DNA of 64,000 nucleotides from Branchiostoma floridae. Taxonomy: Eukaryota > Chordata > Leptocardii > Amphioxiformes > Branchiostomatidae. A model generated the notes under the pieces. That model was not told where the DNA came from, did no database searches, and saw nothing but the letters and a program-made list of their open reading frames with translations. Shown one piece after another: positions 1 through 11,296 of the stretch (position 1 is the first letter of the stretch; every line of letters starts with the position of its first letter). A program made the position numbers and the translations under genes. The stretch lies in NCBI RefSeq assembly GCF_000003815.2, contig NC_049986.1:13389805-13453804 (forward strand), given 5' to 3'.

Positions 1-247
1 CAATTTTTTTAATGATGTGATAGAAAATTTGTGACAGTTTTACTGTAACTTTGCATAAAATTTGGAGTGCTAAAAAATGCCACATTAATAAATGTCAAAT
101 TCGACAACTGCACATCACACTTCTGATTTTATGCACATAACATTATATAATTCTTTCATTGAGAAGAAATCCTGATTAGGCTAACCATATGTATTCAAGA
201 TTGATTGATAGATAAATGAATAAATATCTCAAGGACTGGTATTTTAC

Positions 248-1432
248 CTTTTCCGTGTATCCAGCCACCTTCTCCGCCCTCCCTACCATCCCAGTGACAT
301 CATCACCAGGGTGGCTCCAGATACAGTATCCGCAGCTCCTGCCTTTCCCGTCTGGGATCTGGTAGGAGTGTTTGGTGATCCCTTCACTGTGATCCACTGC
401 CTTGTGGATCTTCTGCATCTCTTCTTTTGTAAGTAAGCCTCTGTAGTAAGATACAACTAAGGGATCATGTTTCGGCGATTTTCTGGTAATGTTAACTTAA
501 CTTTTATTCATTATGCAGATGTGCCTGCAGTTCCAGGGGAAGCTGCAAGTAACCCTAAACCTGTGCCACTTTTTCTGACATCAAACGCTGTCTGCCACCA
601 AAAAGTAAGGACCATACCAGGTTCAGGACAAAAGATACCAACATTTTAAAACATTCTGCTAGAGTAGTAAGGTAAGCAGCCAGGAGGCCCATAATTCACC
701 CTGACCTTTCTTTGTCTTCCAATGCCAACCCTTGTACCAAACACCAGCAGAATCCTTCTTGAGGTTCAAGGCTTGTTCAAAGTTATTCCGACCACAAATA
801 TCACCAAACAACAACACACACACTCATACAGATCAAAAACAGTACGTCCAATTTTCATGCATGGTAGTAATATAATAACATAAGTGGCAAATAATTTCTA
901 ACCTAACGATGAAGCAGCCATGTTCATCAAAGTTGGCCTGTACTTCAGGGGTGATGTCAAATGTTTCACTCCACTCGTACTCTGTAAGGAGAGGTTATCA
1001 GGTGATTATTATTAAAGCTTTAGCTAAAGATTAAGTACATTGTTGGGTCCCATACACACAGTCTACTTCCCAGAATCGTTCGAATTTGGTCCTACCATTT
1101 GGTTTGATTAGCGTAGCATTCGTTTATTATCTCGTCTGTCAGATTCCTGCTACACACTTTTATTAACCTTTCATGTAAAGGCAGCCGAACTTGCCATGGT
1201 CACTTTTGAAAGCCATTCCTATTGGTCAATTTTCAAAGAGCTTCTGAAGACGACAAAAGATTGAAAAATATCTGTCATGGTCATGAAAGTACACAAGCAA
1301 GTGGATATCAAACAGTGAATACAATGGGTAATTTCGTGTCTTAAAAGGCTTTTATGGTTCACTTCATTAGGCGTTTAACCGTTGCAAAATCCTGACCACA
1401 AGGATATGGGGATACCTACCGGCCACCGGCAT
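248..1432 (-). CDS. PhyH-family dioxygenase, copy A (5' part only)
   Basis: Partial gene: three exons are visible on the minus strand (1420-1432, 903-981, 248-440) and the rest lies beyond the left edge. The first exon is only 13 nt (ATG plus three codons and one base, then GTAGGT). The spliced start reads MPVAEYEWSETFDITPEVQ and continues into a segment with IPDGKGRSCGYCIW and [12 protein letters not shown], which matches the N-terminal region of the three complete copies to the right. Exon phases equal those of copy B (13, 79, 193 nt). By family it should be a cytosolic or peroxisomal Fe(II)/2-oxoglutarate oxygenase, but the metal-binding exons are outside the window, so activity cannot be judged. 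It is closer to copy B than to C or D (shared GLL-KEEM and GMVGR). Positions 1-247 are intron of this gene and show nothing else. Confidence 0.85.
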
Positions 1433-2727
1433 GTTGTCGTCTTGGTCAGTTCTTCAGGTTGATGAGATAGTGTTCGACTTATACTTTCTTCCCGTCAGGC
1501 AGAGGCACTCACTGGTGTATATGTCAGCTACCACGTACATGTATGTGTACCTCGATGGGTCAAAAGTCCACTATTCCTAAGGTCAACCTTGTATCAGAAG
1601 GCTACGATCTTTTGTTTGTTGGAGGCCTTTTAGGGGTGTGGTACATGTATTCATTTAGATTGCAATATTAATTCAATTAAGGTGAACCAAATGGAACTAC
1701 GGTTCAATTGGTAATGTTAGTGCTAACTTCCGAATATGTAGGTACCGCGGCAACAATGTTCATGCTCATAGACTACAAGCAATAAGAACTTTATTGCACG
1801 ACAATTGTACATGGTACAATGTATGGCAACAACTATCACACAAAGTACAAAATTCCAAAGAGCATGTAGTTTCATATGCATGTTTAACTACCTAGTGTGC
1901 AGATCATGACCATGTCAAATTGTACATCAGATGTCGAAATGACTGGCACCGATATCCTTTGGACAGCCTGAGTAAACGGTACAAAGTCCGAAGGGTCGAG
2001 TTTTGTGCAACAAGCAAAACGTCAATGACCGGTCGTTTGGGTCATAGTGCACAGTATGAGGATCTGCTTATTCTATGGATACTGTATTGACTGCTTAGTA
2101 TATTGTTAGCACAATGATTGAACCTCGTCGAAGTCTTGGAAAGTTGCGATTCGAAGATTTTTCCGTGGCCACAGGCAGATTCACACTTGTCAGGGAACGA
2201 CTTCTCAATGATTGAACCTGTTACATCCACGTGGTTGTTGAAGAGATACTCCAGGAGATTTTCAGCTCAGCTCTTTCATTTGATCCGACTGCTGTTTGTG
2301 TTGTTTTCTTATTGTCCCAAAATATATCAGCATCTTGGCCAATAGTTATTGTATATTGTCTTTCAATCATATTCTACCACACTCTAATGTACTAGAGATT
2401 ATCACTGCTGCCATACATATTTAGGACTTTCCATCATCAGAATAAGCTACATTCAATCAAACACTGTTGAATTCTTGGGTACGAAAGAATATACTTCAAG
2501 GTCTCGAGCAAAATCTACTGTTAGTTGTCGATATCAAGACCACGTGACGGTCATATGTAGAAACCTTGGCTCATCAAACCTGAAAGATGAAACGTTTTTG
2601 AGATCCTTTGTTCCACAGCTAACGTAAACACTACATCGCCAAGAAACATCCCTTACAAGCAGTTTTCTTCTCGATTTTCGCACAATTAACGAAATTTGAT
2701 GGATCATAGTATTTTCGTCTTTTTCTC
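1433..2727. other. Spacer between dioxygenase copies A and B
   Basis: About 1.3 kb separates the start of copy A from the stop of copy B; both read on the minus strand, so this should hold the promoter of A and the 3' end of B. No coding exon was recognised. Around 1775-1830 the minus strand reads like the A-rich 3' end of a non-LTR retrotransposon (a CAATTG...GCAATAAAG pattern), similar to the LINE end at 21.4 kb, but this is weak. Confidence 0.4.
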
Positions 2728-5700
2728 TTAATCCTTCTCGGAGTCCTCCAAATCTATCTTGATGGTTTTGTCCACGGCAGGGTCCATGAAGTCCTTGCCG
2801 GACAGGTCAGTGAAGTTTTCACACGTCAGGATGGCGTCGTTTGGGACCTGAAGGAGACACAATCGGTAGACGTTTGGGTCTATCACATTGACTGTACACT
2901 ATATACAATGTAAATGGACATCACGTATACAGGTATATTCTTCTTTTCGTTTTCTCTTCCCTTCATCAAGTCGACTGAGCGGATATCAAGTACATAGCTT
3001 TTTGATGATTATTCCAAGGAAATTCTGCTTTTTGGTGTCGGATGTCTAACCTTCATCGACGTACTCCAAGGAAAGACCGTCTACTTCAACAACCTTGCTT
3101 ACTCTGTTTCTGTTTCTCTTTTTGTTGTTGTTTTTTGTTTTGTGAGCCTACCTTGTGTAGCGGTGTGTACTGTGGATGATGGTGCACGTACACAGGGTTG
3201 TTACTGGCGCGGTTATAAGAACAGATGAAGTTCCAGCGGCGCCGCGGGGAGTCGTTCTTGTCGCTGCTGTGCAGCAGGTTGCAGTGGAAAAACAGCGCAT
3301 CACCTGTAGATATCAACCAATACGTGATTCGGACGGATATACCGTAGCTTTCTCATTTTCTAATTATAAACTATGGAGTAGCATCACATAGGCAAATTCA
3401 CAGTGGTGTTCCTAAAACAAAACAAAATTTCGATGAGTCAATTTTGTTGAGTTGGCGAACAGCTGAATTCTACATAATGTAATTTGCCAACTCACATGAA
3501 CTTTGATGCTAAAACAAAATACAGTGAAATAAAACAACAAAATTGTTCACATTGAAATACATGTACAAATGTATAATGTATACAAAAATGTGCAAATGAT
3601 CATGAAACATATTTGCCAGAAAAGTCTGAATATGAAAGCTTAAGTATGGGCATTGTTGAGAAAGATAATAATCAAAAGATTGATGTCAGGACTCTTCCTG
3701 AGGAAATAGCGACACCAACCTTCCTCCAGCTCCACATAGTCACGTGTGAATATCTTCATGACCTGGTTTAACCTCTCCTTGTCTGCGCCGGTTTGACCCC
3801 CCACGAAGGTATGGTCGATGCGCCCCAACTTGTGAGACCCACGAAGAACCTGAAGTATGAATAGAATATTGTGTACATCCGCACACCTATAGTGATACAA
3901 GAAAGGAAGAATTGTGGAAGACAATACTTTTCATTCGTGTTATACGTTTGCTGGTTGGTGAATTGACCAATGTATATTCATTCTCTTATATATACAAGCT
4001 ACGGACGGGTCGTGGCCATGGGGATAAAGCTGAAATACAATTGCAATTACAGTGATACAAGGACAATGTGTTACTACATCTACATCTGTGTTACTGTGTG
4101 ACAAGCTAGTTCTGTGCGCTTAATTGTCCAGTTTTACCTGCAGACACCCGTTCTCTCTGTCAGCCTTGTCCACCGCGATGAGTACAGACCCCATGTGTGG
4201 GAACAGGCACCCGTTCTTGTACCAGTACCTGCAGTGGCCATATATATTTTCCAAGTTCTTAAGTGCTAGTCGTGGATATTCAACCAACACATGAAAATGA
4301 TTGCCTTATTTGTAGACAGAAGATGTGAATTTTGGAGATATCATGCTGGCGTTTTGAATTTAATGATAAAATGTTTGCTATCAAATTGCCGAGCGGATAT
4401 GATTATCACCCTTCCAATCCATCGATGTCATAAATATTATAATAACTTTAGAGTAGCATTAGATAAGTCTGTTACTGGTAACGCTGTTTGAGATGGAGAG
4501 CTAGTACAAAATGCTGTGTTTTTCTCACCCGTAGTCCTGATGCCAGTTGACGTTGCCTCCCGTGTGAGGCTCCTTCATGACGAGTTTGCCGTGGTAGTGA
4601 TACACCTCACCTTCCAGCAACTGGGGAATCAAAGTCTGTTCTTAGATCTTCTTAAGTTATCAATACTGTACTTCAAATGATCGAATAAAATGTCGAATGT
4701 CGAATTAAAATAGGGGCTTTTATCGTCAAGAATCATGACATAACATTACATGACAAAGATGTGTATAATGAAAGTTGCTTTCGGGTCCAATTAAAAATTG
4801 TGGGCTTACCAGATTGAACTTTGAATTTGAATTTTGTAACAGTAAATTAATTGACATATTGCTAAAAGCAAAACGATATATAACGACCTTCTCCATCGTT
4901 CCGACAACTTTTTCGATCCTCCCGACCATCCCGGTGACGTCATTTCCGGGCTGGCTCCAGATGCAGTAGGAGCTGTTTCTGCCCCTTCCATCCGGGATCT
5001 CGAAGGTGAAGTCCCGTAAGCCGTTCAAGTGTTCAGCTGCTTTACGTACCTTCAGCATCTCTTCTTTCGACAGAAGACCTCTGAGATAAACCAACAGAGT
5101 ACGATACGTGTATACCAAAATCAGCATATGCCATACTAATACGTTGGTGAATACGACAGGTGAATGAAATGACTGACTGAATGGCGCTGGTTTTACAAGT
5201 TATAACAAGCCTTTGGACAAGATATTACATGTACATAATATTCTCCATAGCCGGCTCTCTCGGCCTTTTTCCTCTTTTTTTTTCTTCTCAAAATACATTT
5301 TTGCTGGCCATTTCTTTTTGTTTTCATTTTTTCTTTGGGTCGCTCGCACTACGGGCCGAGAGCCTGCTATCATGGCTATGGAGGCTAGGACATAACACTA
5401 TTTATGACAATATGCCCATCTTATATTTCAAATGTATTGCAGCGTTTTAATTAAACATTTGCGAAGAATAAGGATGTTATGTTACTGCAAACTTTTGTAT
5501 TATTACCTGACTATGATGTACCCATGTTTCTCGAAATCTGATTTCACCTCAGAAGTGACGTCGAAATGTTCACTCCAGCTGTATTCTGGTAGGAGAAGAA
5601 AGGAAAAAGATACGGTTGGTATACTATATAGCTAGTATTGTTTGGTTCAATATGCGTCAATTGATATCACTGCTGTGGTATAGGTATTGATGATGTTTTC

Positions 5701-5886
5701 TGTGCAACAGGTCTCGCAGCCAATCTTCTTTGTTTTTGTTAACATACTGGTAAACATTTCTTTCCATTAAAATCTCGAGGCACTGAACTAAAACACAACC
5801 AACATTACGACAGTCTTTCTATGATCGAGAAATACGGCAACACTATTTATGGCTACTGACTGTATCCACGTACCTGCCACTGCCAT
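2728..5886 (-). CDS. PhyH-family Fe(II)/2-oxoglutarate dioxygenase, copy B
   Basis: Complete gene of eight exons on the minus strand: 5874-5886, 5507-5585, 4888-5080, 4529-4620, 4138-4228, 3720-3849, 3152-3303, 2728-2847. All introns are GT-AG and the phases join without a stop to give 289 aa. Seen: the iron-binding HxD in NWHQDYG (about H122 and D124), the distal histidine in [10 protein letters not shown] (about H211) and the 2-oxoglutarate arginine 11 residues later in RRRW (about R222). Known: the PhyH family couples 2-oxoglutarate decarboxylation to hydroxylation of a substrate. Inference: an active hydroxylase of unknown substrate; invertebrate relatives are often labelled L-proline hydroxylase-like or phytanoyl-CoA dioxygenase, neither of which can be confirmed here. 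No N-terminal targeting peptide and no clear PTS1 tail (it ends in EKD). It is the divergent neighbour of copy C. Confidence 0.9.
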
Positions 5887-6534
5887 GTTGGCTATTGGGC
5901 CCCACACAATTCAAACCCAAGACTCCTGCAGTGTGCCACAAATTATTCAAAGATTAACACAACTCGTCACCGTTATTGTATGAAAACTACATTTCAGAAA
6001 ATTATTGAGGACATGTATCAATGTTACTACTCATGGGAGACGGTAAGACACCTAAGGGTCAATACTAGGTCACTGTGTCAAATAAAATACCGTGTTTACT
6101 TTCTCTTCTTAACGTGGGTAAGCGATAACATTTAACATGTTTAACAAGCTTAAAACAATTGCACAAATAGCCTATACGCACTCGATACGTACGTAGTAGG
6201 TTATGTACAAGTAAAAACGATCATTGGCTTCCGTCTTACCTGCGTACCCTTTGACCTCTTACCTGGGCTGTGTTGCTGGGTGACTTATTGATGGGTTATA
6301 GGGCACCCGGTATGTGATGTGTCAGCTAGTTTGTTTGACAAGATGTTTAAATACCAAAGGTCGGGGCATTGCTTTTGTTGTTTTGTTCAGAACATTTGAG
6401 AAAAGGTCTCTTTGACCTAACCATTCATAGTTAGAGGAAATTCACCTTGCTCGAAGTGGCTGATCTGGGCCCAGGCAGTGATACATTTATAACTTGTTGT
6501 TAAAAGGATCCAAACAAGCAAGAACGGAGTCATC
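5887..6534. promoter_or_regulatory. Head-to-head intergenic region, copies B and C
   Basis: The start codons of copy B (minus) and copy C (plus) are about 650 bp apart and point away from each other, so any promoters of both genes lie here or within their 5' leaders. No convincing TATA box or repeated motif was seen. That it is a shared promoter is inference from gene order only. Confidence 0.4.
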
Positions 6535-9500
6535 ATGCCAACATCAGGTGAGAGATGACACGGATCTATAAAAGTGTCTTCGGGCAAAATCCCGGTGTGA
6601 CAGCGATCTCGCCCCCCCGGCGATCTCGCCCCCCCGGGGGGCGAGATCACTAGCGTTTTCGCCCCCCTTTAGCGTTTTCGCCCCCCCCCCCCCCAAGAGC
6701 AGCTGGTTACTACATATTACAGGTGCGCTACCTGGTACTATACTGCACCTGGGGAGTAACGTATATGGTGTGTTACCTGGTACCTATATGGCACCTTATT
6801 ACCGTACCGTAAGATGTCATACCTCGAAAGTCGATACTATATTGTTCGGTGCAAACATGACATTGAAATGAAAAAGAATTTTTTTCAGCTGAGGTGGCAT
6901 AAAAACAGTGCTACTGCGAACGTATAAATCAACACCGTCTATGGTACGGAATACGTCAGCTATATGTTTTCAATTTGTCACAGTGTTTTCTTTCTTGTGC
7001 TGGAAACATTTTCAAAGCACTAACAAAAACACACGTACGTGAATAATAGTTTCTCATTATAAACACTATCTACGCGCAAGTTGATATAGCTGTTGCTAAA
7101 TGCTACACAAACACTGGTAAAGTACCTGTCTTAAGAAACACGGGTAAATGCATCAGTTCCTAAATACTAGAAAAAACAGTCATGTTGGAGGTAAAGACAT
7201 CCCTTGGCCAGGTGCATATACCAAAATGTGCGTTATTCTAATTAATACCTAATATTTGCATAATTAATAAAGACATTACATAGTTCTTTTGTGGTCACTT
7301 CATGGTAGAGACTTCATATTGGAGATATATAGGTTGCTTGAGGACAGGTGAATTCAATGAAATACATCTTATGTCAAGACCCAGGTATATGCAATAATGG
7401 GAGTACAAGGGACCAAACCCTCCTTGTCTGAAACAAGTTCAACTATATTATTACCATGTAATTACGTTAATATTGATGCTATGAATGGAGTTATGTATCA
7501 AACTCGTGTACTTATATCATTCTGAAACTACATTTTGTGATTTATACCAATCAACTTCTAAAATGTCATGTAAACCCGTTTTTTTTGGGGGGGGGGGGCG
7601 AAATCGCTAAAGGGGGGCGAGGTAGGGGGGCGAGATCACTAGCCGGGGAGGGCGAGATCGCTAGTGATTTCGCCCCCGGGGGGGGCGAGATCACGGGGGG
7701 GCGAGATCGCTGTCACACCGGTGTGTATCTAGTTATATTCGGACCACTTTACGCTTAGATTGCGAAGTACCGTTTGTACTAAACCAGTCTTTTTGTTAGT
7801 ACACAGTGGTACAAATCACTTAATACTTTGAATATGTCATCTACATTATATACGACATTTTCTTATTTTCAGACTATCAGTACGAAGAGGGCATCTTTGA
7901 CGTCGCGCCCGAAATAAAACGTGACTTCGACGAGAATGGCTACGTCATCATCAGGTAGGGTTCACATACTGAGTAGAATAAGAAAGGAAAAAGTAAAAAC
8001 ATAACTTTGATACAATAGCGTCTAAATCCGATTCTTATATGTTCATACAATATATATTATGTAACGCTAGTTAACTTTTTTCCACGGGGTAACCTATACC
8101 CGTTGTTTTAAAAAAACAGGGTACTTAGGGACATCAAGTCAAAGGATGTGGTTTCAAAATACAACATTTTGAAAATATTGCAGTTTGAAACTACCGTCCG
8201 TCGCTAAGTACACAACGGATGTAGGTTGCCCCACGGATAAAGGTGAACTATCGTTAATGCATGTATGAGAAAACGGTTGAAAGATTGTTGTCCTCTATTA
8301 TATATTTAATCAAGAATCTTTCTTTTTTTGTCTCCAATTCAGGGGTGTTCTGAATAAACAGGAGATTACGAAACTACGACACGCGTGTGAGTTGGAGGAA
8401 GGAGTGAAGAAACATTCGTACGAGATTCCCGACGGGTCCGGTAAGAACATCCGACTCTGCATCTGGAGACACCCCGGAAATGACGTCACATCGATGATAG
8501 CCAGGATGGAGAAAACGGCGGGATTCATGGGAAAGGTAAAAAAGAAGGTGTTGCCCCCTGAAAATTTGCCTTTTTCTTATCTATGTCGGTTTTGTTTCTT
8601 AATTTGTTTCTTATTCTTATTTAAACTGTAATAACCTTTATTGCACATTCATGCCCTATCGTACTATCTAAATTGAGACATAACGGTACATCTTTTCTTC
8701 TTTATGTTGGTTTTGTTTGTTATTTATTGTTTCGTTGTTTTGTCAGTTCCTGGGAGGTGAAGTGTACCATCACCACAGTAAACTGATTCAGAAGGAGCCG
8801 TACACTGGAGGACTGTTCAGCTGGCACCAGGACTACGGGTATGCACAAAGTTTGCCGAAGTTCTTCAAAATAGGTTTACTGTCTTTTGTGGTAGCCATTC
8901 TGTACTGGTAATTCATTACTTTTCTATCTCACGTCACATAGATATTGGTACAAAAATGGCTGCCTCTTCCCCGACATGGCATCCTTCCATCTCGCCGTAG
9001 ATAAGGCAGACAGGGAGAACGGGTGCATGCAGGTATGGTTACATTTTCCGATAAGAATTGAGGCAATATGATGCCTGAATTAGTGAATAGGGTGTTCAGC
9101 GTTGCAATGATGTCTCCATTATTTCTGTGATGCTTGGTGATAATCGTTTTCACTCTTAAAATCTTTATTCTACTCGATTGAATGCGTCCAGCCGAAGCTT
9201 TATACTGGTGATGTAGCTTCTGCCTGTTTCATCCTAAAATCTAAATATACTTTCCTGCATGTCGTTCAACATGAACATAAGTTATCATAAGCAAATGAAA
9301 GCCCATGGATATTTGAATATACTAAATTTGACACAGCCAAATATACTCTTTGCTTTCCACGTTACTTCCCAGATTCTCCCGGGCTCGCACAAGCTGGGCC
9401 GTATTGACCACACGTTTGTGGGCGGGCAGCAGGGGGCGGACCTGGAGCGGGTCAACCACGTCAGGAAACTGTTCGACCTGGTTCACCTGGAGCTGGATGA

Positions 9501-10702
9501 AGGTGAAACTGTAAAATCGAACATTTAGGCGCAAACATGACACAGAAAGCTTTGCTGACAAAAAGAACAATGTCTTTTGTACGTCAACTATAAACTACAG
9601 AATAAAGATACAAAATGAATCTTAAGCTTCTACTAGCTTAGCAATGAAAGCAATGTCAACATCCGTAATATCACATTACACTCATGCACGAATAATCTTG
9701 GGTTTCAATATATACTAATAAAGTAACATGCGCACCAAATTGTCAGTGGATGATGTTACGTATACGTAGTGTTGACACGGTTGAAATGAAAGTTTATAAG
9801 CTGCTGGTTTTATATTTTTCTTGGTGTCTTCAAAGTAACACAATTCATATGGCTATTGTGTTTTATGACTCACAGTTAGTTGATGATTTGTAGGTGACGC
9901 CTGCTACTTCCACAGCAACCTGCTGCACTGCAGCAGTCAGAACAACTCCGCTAGGCGGCGCTGGGCCATAGTCACCGCCTTCAACCGCGCCACTAACAAC
10001 CCCGTACCTGAGGAGTCCCACCCCTGGCCCCTTTACACACCTATACAGATGGTGGGTCAATGCTGGGCAAACCAATCCCACAAAAAACTAAATTCAGAAC
10101 TATTCTAACAATTATGAAGCAAAATTGTATATCTTTCAGCAAACAATTTTCACATAACTTTTACCAATGAGGTTTCTTTTTAATTTCCTCGCTTGCTTAT
10201 ACTTTGACAACTGAAAAACAAAATATTGTTATGTTACATGTAATTGAGACAACTGTGCAATATGATTTTGAGGTAATAACGAACACTGTGCAATATTATC
10301 TATGTAATATCTTTTGTCAATCCGTCAATATATATATATGTCCCCGCATGTTCGGTCAGTAATGACCCATGTGACCTGGGATATATTTAAATTTCTTTTA
10401 TCTACAAATAAAGAATGATTTTACTACTACTGACAGTAATTACCTCGGTAACCATTACGCTTTCCCAAACTGTATGTTTAGACGGAGGTAGATGTGAGGA
10501 AATACCTTCAATTGTAAATTCAGTCTACAGCATTTGATACATCTCTGAGGATATCCTTTGCTAGTTCTTATTTGTACCCCTCCAGATGCCGAATGACGCG
10601 CTGCTAAAGTGTGAGAACTTTACCGACCTGAGCGGCAAGGCCTTCGTGGACCCCACCACTGACAAGAACGTCAAGACCGACCCCAACTCGCTCCAGACGT
10701 GA
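6535..10702 (+). CDS. PhyH-family Fe(II)/2-oxoglutarate dioxygenase, copy C
   Basis: Eight exons: 6535-6547, 7873-7954, 8343-8535, 8747-8838, 8942-9032, 9373-9502, 9894-10051, 10586-10702; the spliced frame is open for 291 aa. The 13-nt first exon (ATGCCAACATCAG, then GTGAGA) joins exon 2 to start [14 protein letters not shown]. Iron ligands: H123 and D125 in SWHQDYG and H212 in [11 protein letters not shown]223 in ARRRW is placed to bind 2-oxoglutarate. The D125-H212 distance (87) and H212-R223 distance (11) equal those recalled for human PHYH (H175, D177, H264, R275). Introns 1 and 2 carry transposons (see separate entries). Copy D downstream is its closest relative, with the same exon lengths throughout. 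Substrate unknown. Confidence 0.92.
6592..7721. mobile_element. Non-autonomous DNA transposon with G/C-tract terminal inverted repeats
   Basis: The ends are inverted copies beginning CCGGTGTGACAGCGATCTCG. The homology runs inward for about 100-145 bp and is built from repeated GATCTCGCCCCCC / ACTAGCGTTTTCGCCCCC blocks, so each end is itself a small direct-repeat array with homopolymer C (left) or G (right) runs. The unit of about 1.13 kb fills most of intron 1 of dioxygenase copy C, 44 bp after the micro-exon; without it the intron would be about 200 bp, against about 400 bp in copy D. No transposase ORF inside. A target-site duplication could not be fixed, so the superfamily is open. Confidence 0.75.
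8062..8256. mobile_element. MITE, family 1, copy 1 (in intron 2 of copy C)
   Basis: A miniature inverted-repeat element of about 195 bp. Left arm includes GGGGTAACCTATACCCGTT; the right arm is its imperfect reverse complement (AACGGATGTAGGTTGCCCC), and similarity continues outward to TAACGCTAGTT / AACTATCGTTA. A second copy at 44663-44887 has the same arms and layout, which shows that this is a dispersed family. No coding capacity. Confidence 0.75.
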
Positions 10703-10795
10703 TTCAAGTCAGAGCGTATTGGTCTGAAATGTGAACTGTTTGCATGCTGAAATGCGCATTTCTCTGTATTAGTTTTACAGAGGCCATGAAAACTG

Positions 10796-10801
10796 AATAA
10801 A
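10796..10801 (+). promoter_or_regulatory. Polyadenylation signal of dioxygenase copy C
   Basis: A canonical AATAAA lies 94 bp after the stop codon of copy C, before a T/G-rich stretch, which would give a short 3' UTR. Confidence 0.6.
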
Positions 10802-10934
10802 TTTCATGTTACTACACTGACGTGACTGTTTTCATGTTTATGTGTTCTTTAATCATACTTCACTACCTCATGACCTCAGGAGGTCATCTAGCGAAGGGAT
10901 ACTGCTGTCAACCAATCATGTACCTCTGTCGGTA

Positions 10935-10937
10935 TTA

Positions 10938-10982
<45 letters not shown>

Positions 10983-10983
10983 T
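10935..10983. repeat. (TA)n(GA)n microsatellite
   Basis: A compound dinucleotide run, about 14 TA followed by about 10 GA units, in the spacer of about 590 bp between copies C and D. The rest of that spacer shows nothing recognisable apart from the polyadenylation signal of C. Confidence 0.95.
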
Positions 10984-11296
10984 AGTTATAGATATAAACA
11001 ATAAACAAATCATCAACCAATACGCAAACATTTCAAAATTCTATTCACCTGCCCGTTGTTACCAGCACAATCGTAGTAATTTTTATTGGAATAAAGTGTG
11101 GCCCGCAAGTCATACATGTAACGTTATGTGGGTTACTCTCTAGACGTGGGCCAAAGGTTTCTTTACACAGTTCAGGTCAAACTCTGACTGTTTCTATTGT
11201 TTTGTAGTAATACTGTCTCGACATTGCTACACCTAGGCCACACTATTGGAGGCCAGTATTTGTTACTCACAGAACCTGAAATATACAGATGGAAGC

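Noticed and set aside
2042-2345. Overlapping ORFs on both strands between dioxygenase copies A and B
   Set aside because: Short, mutually shadowing, without similarity to the flanking genes or any recognised domain.
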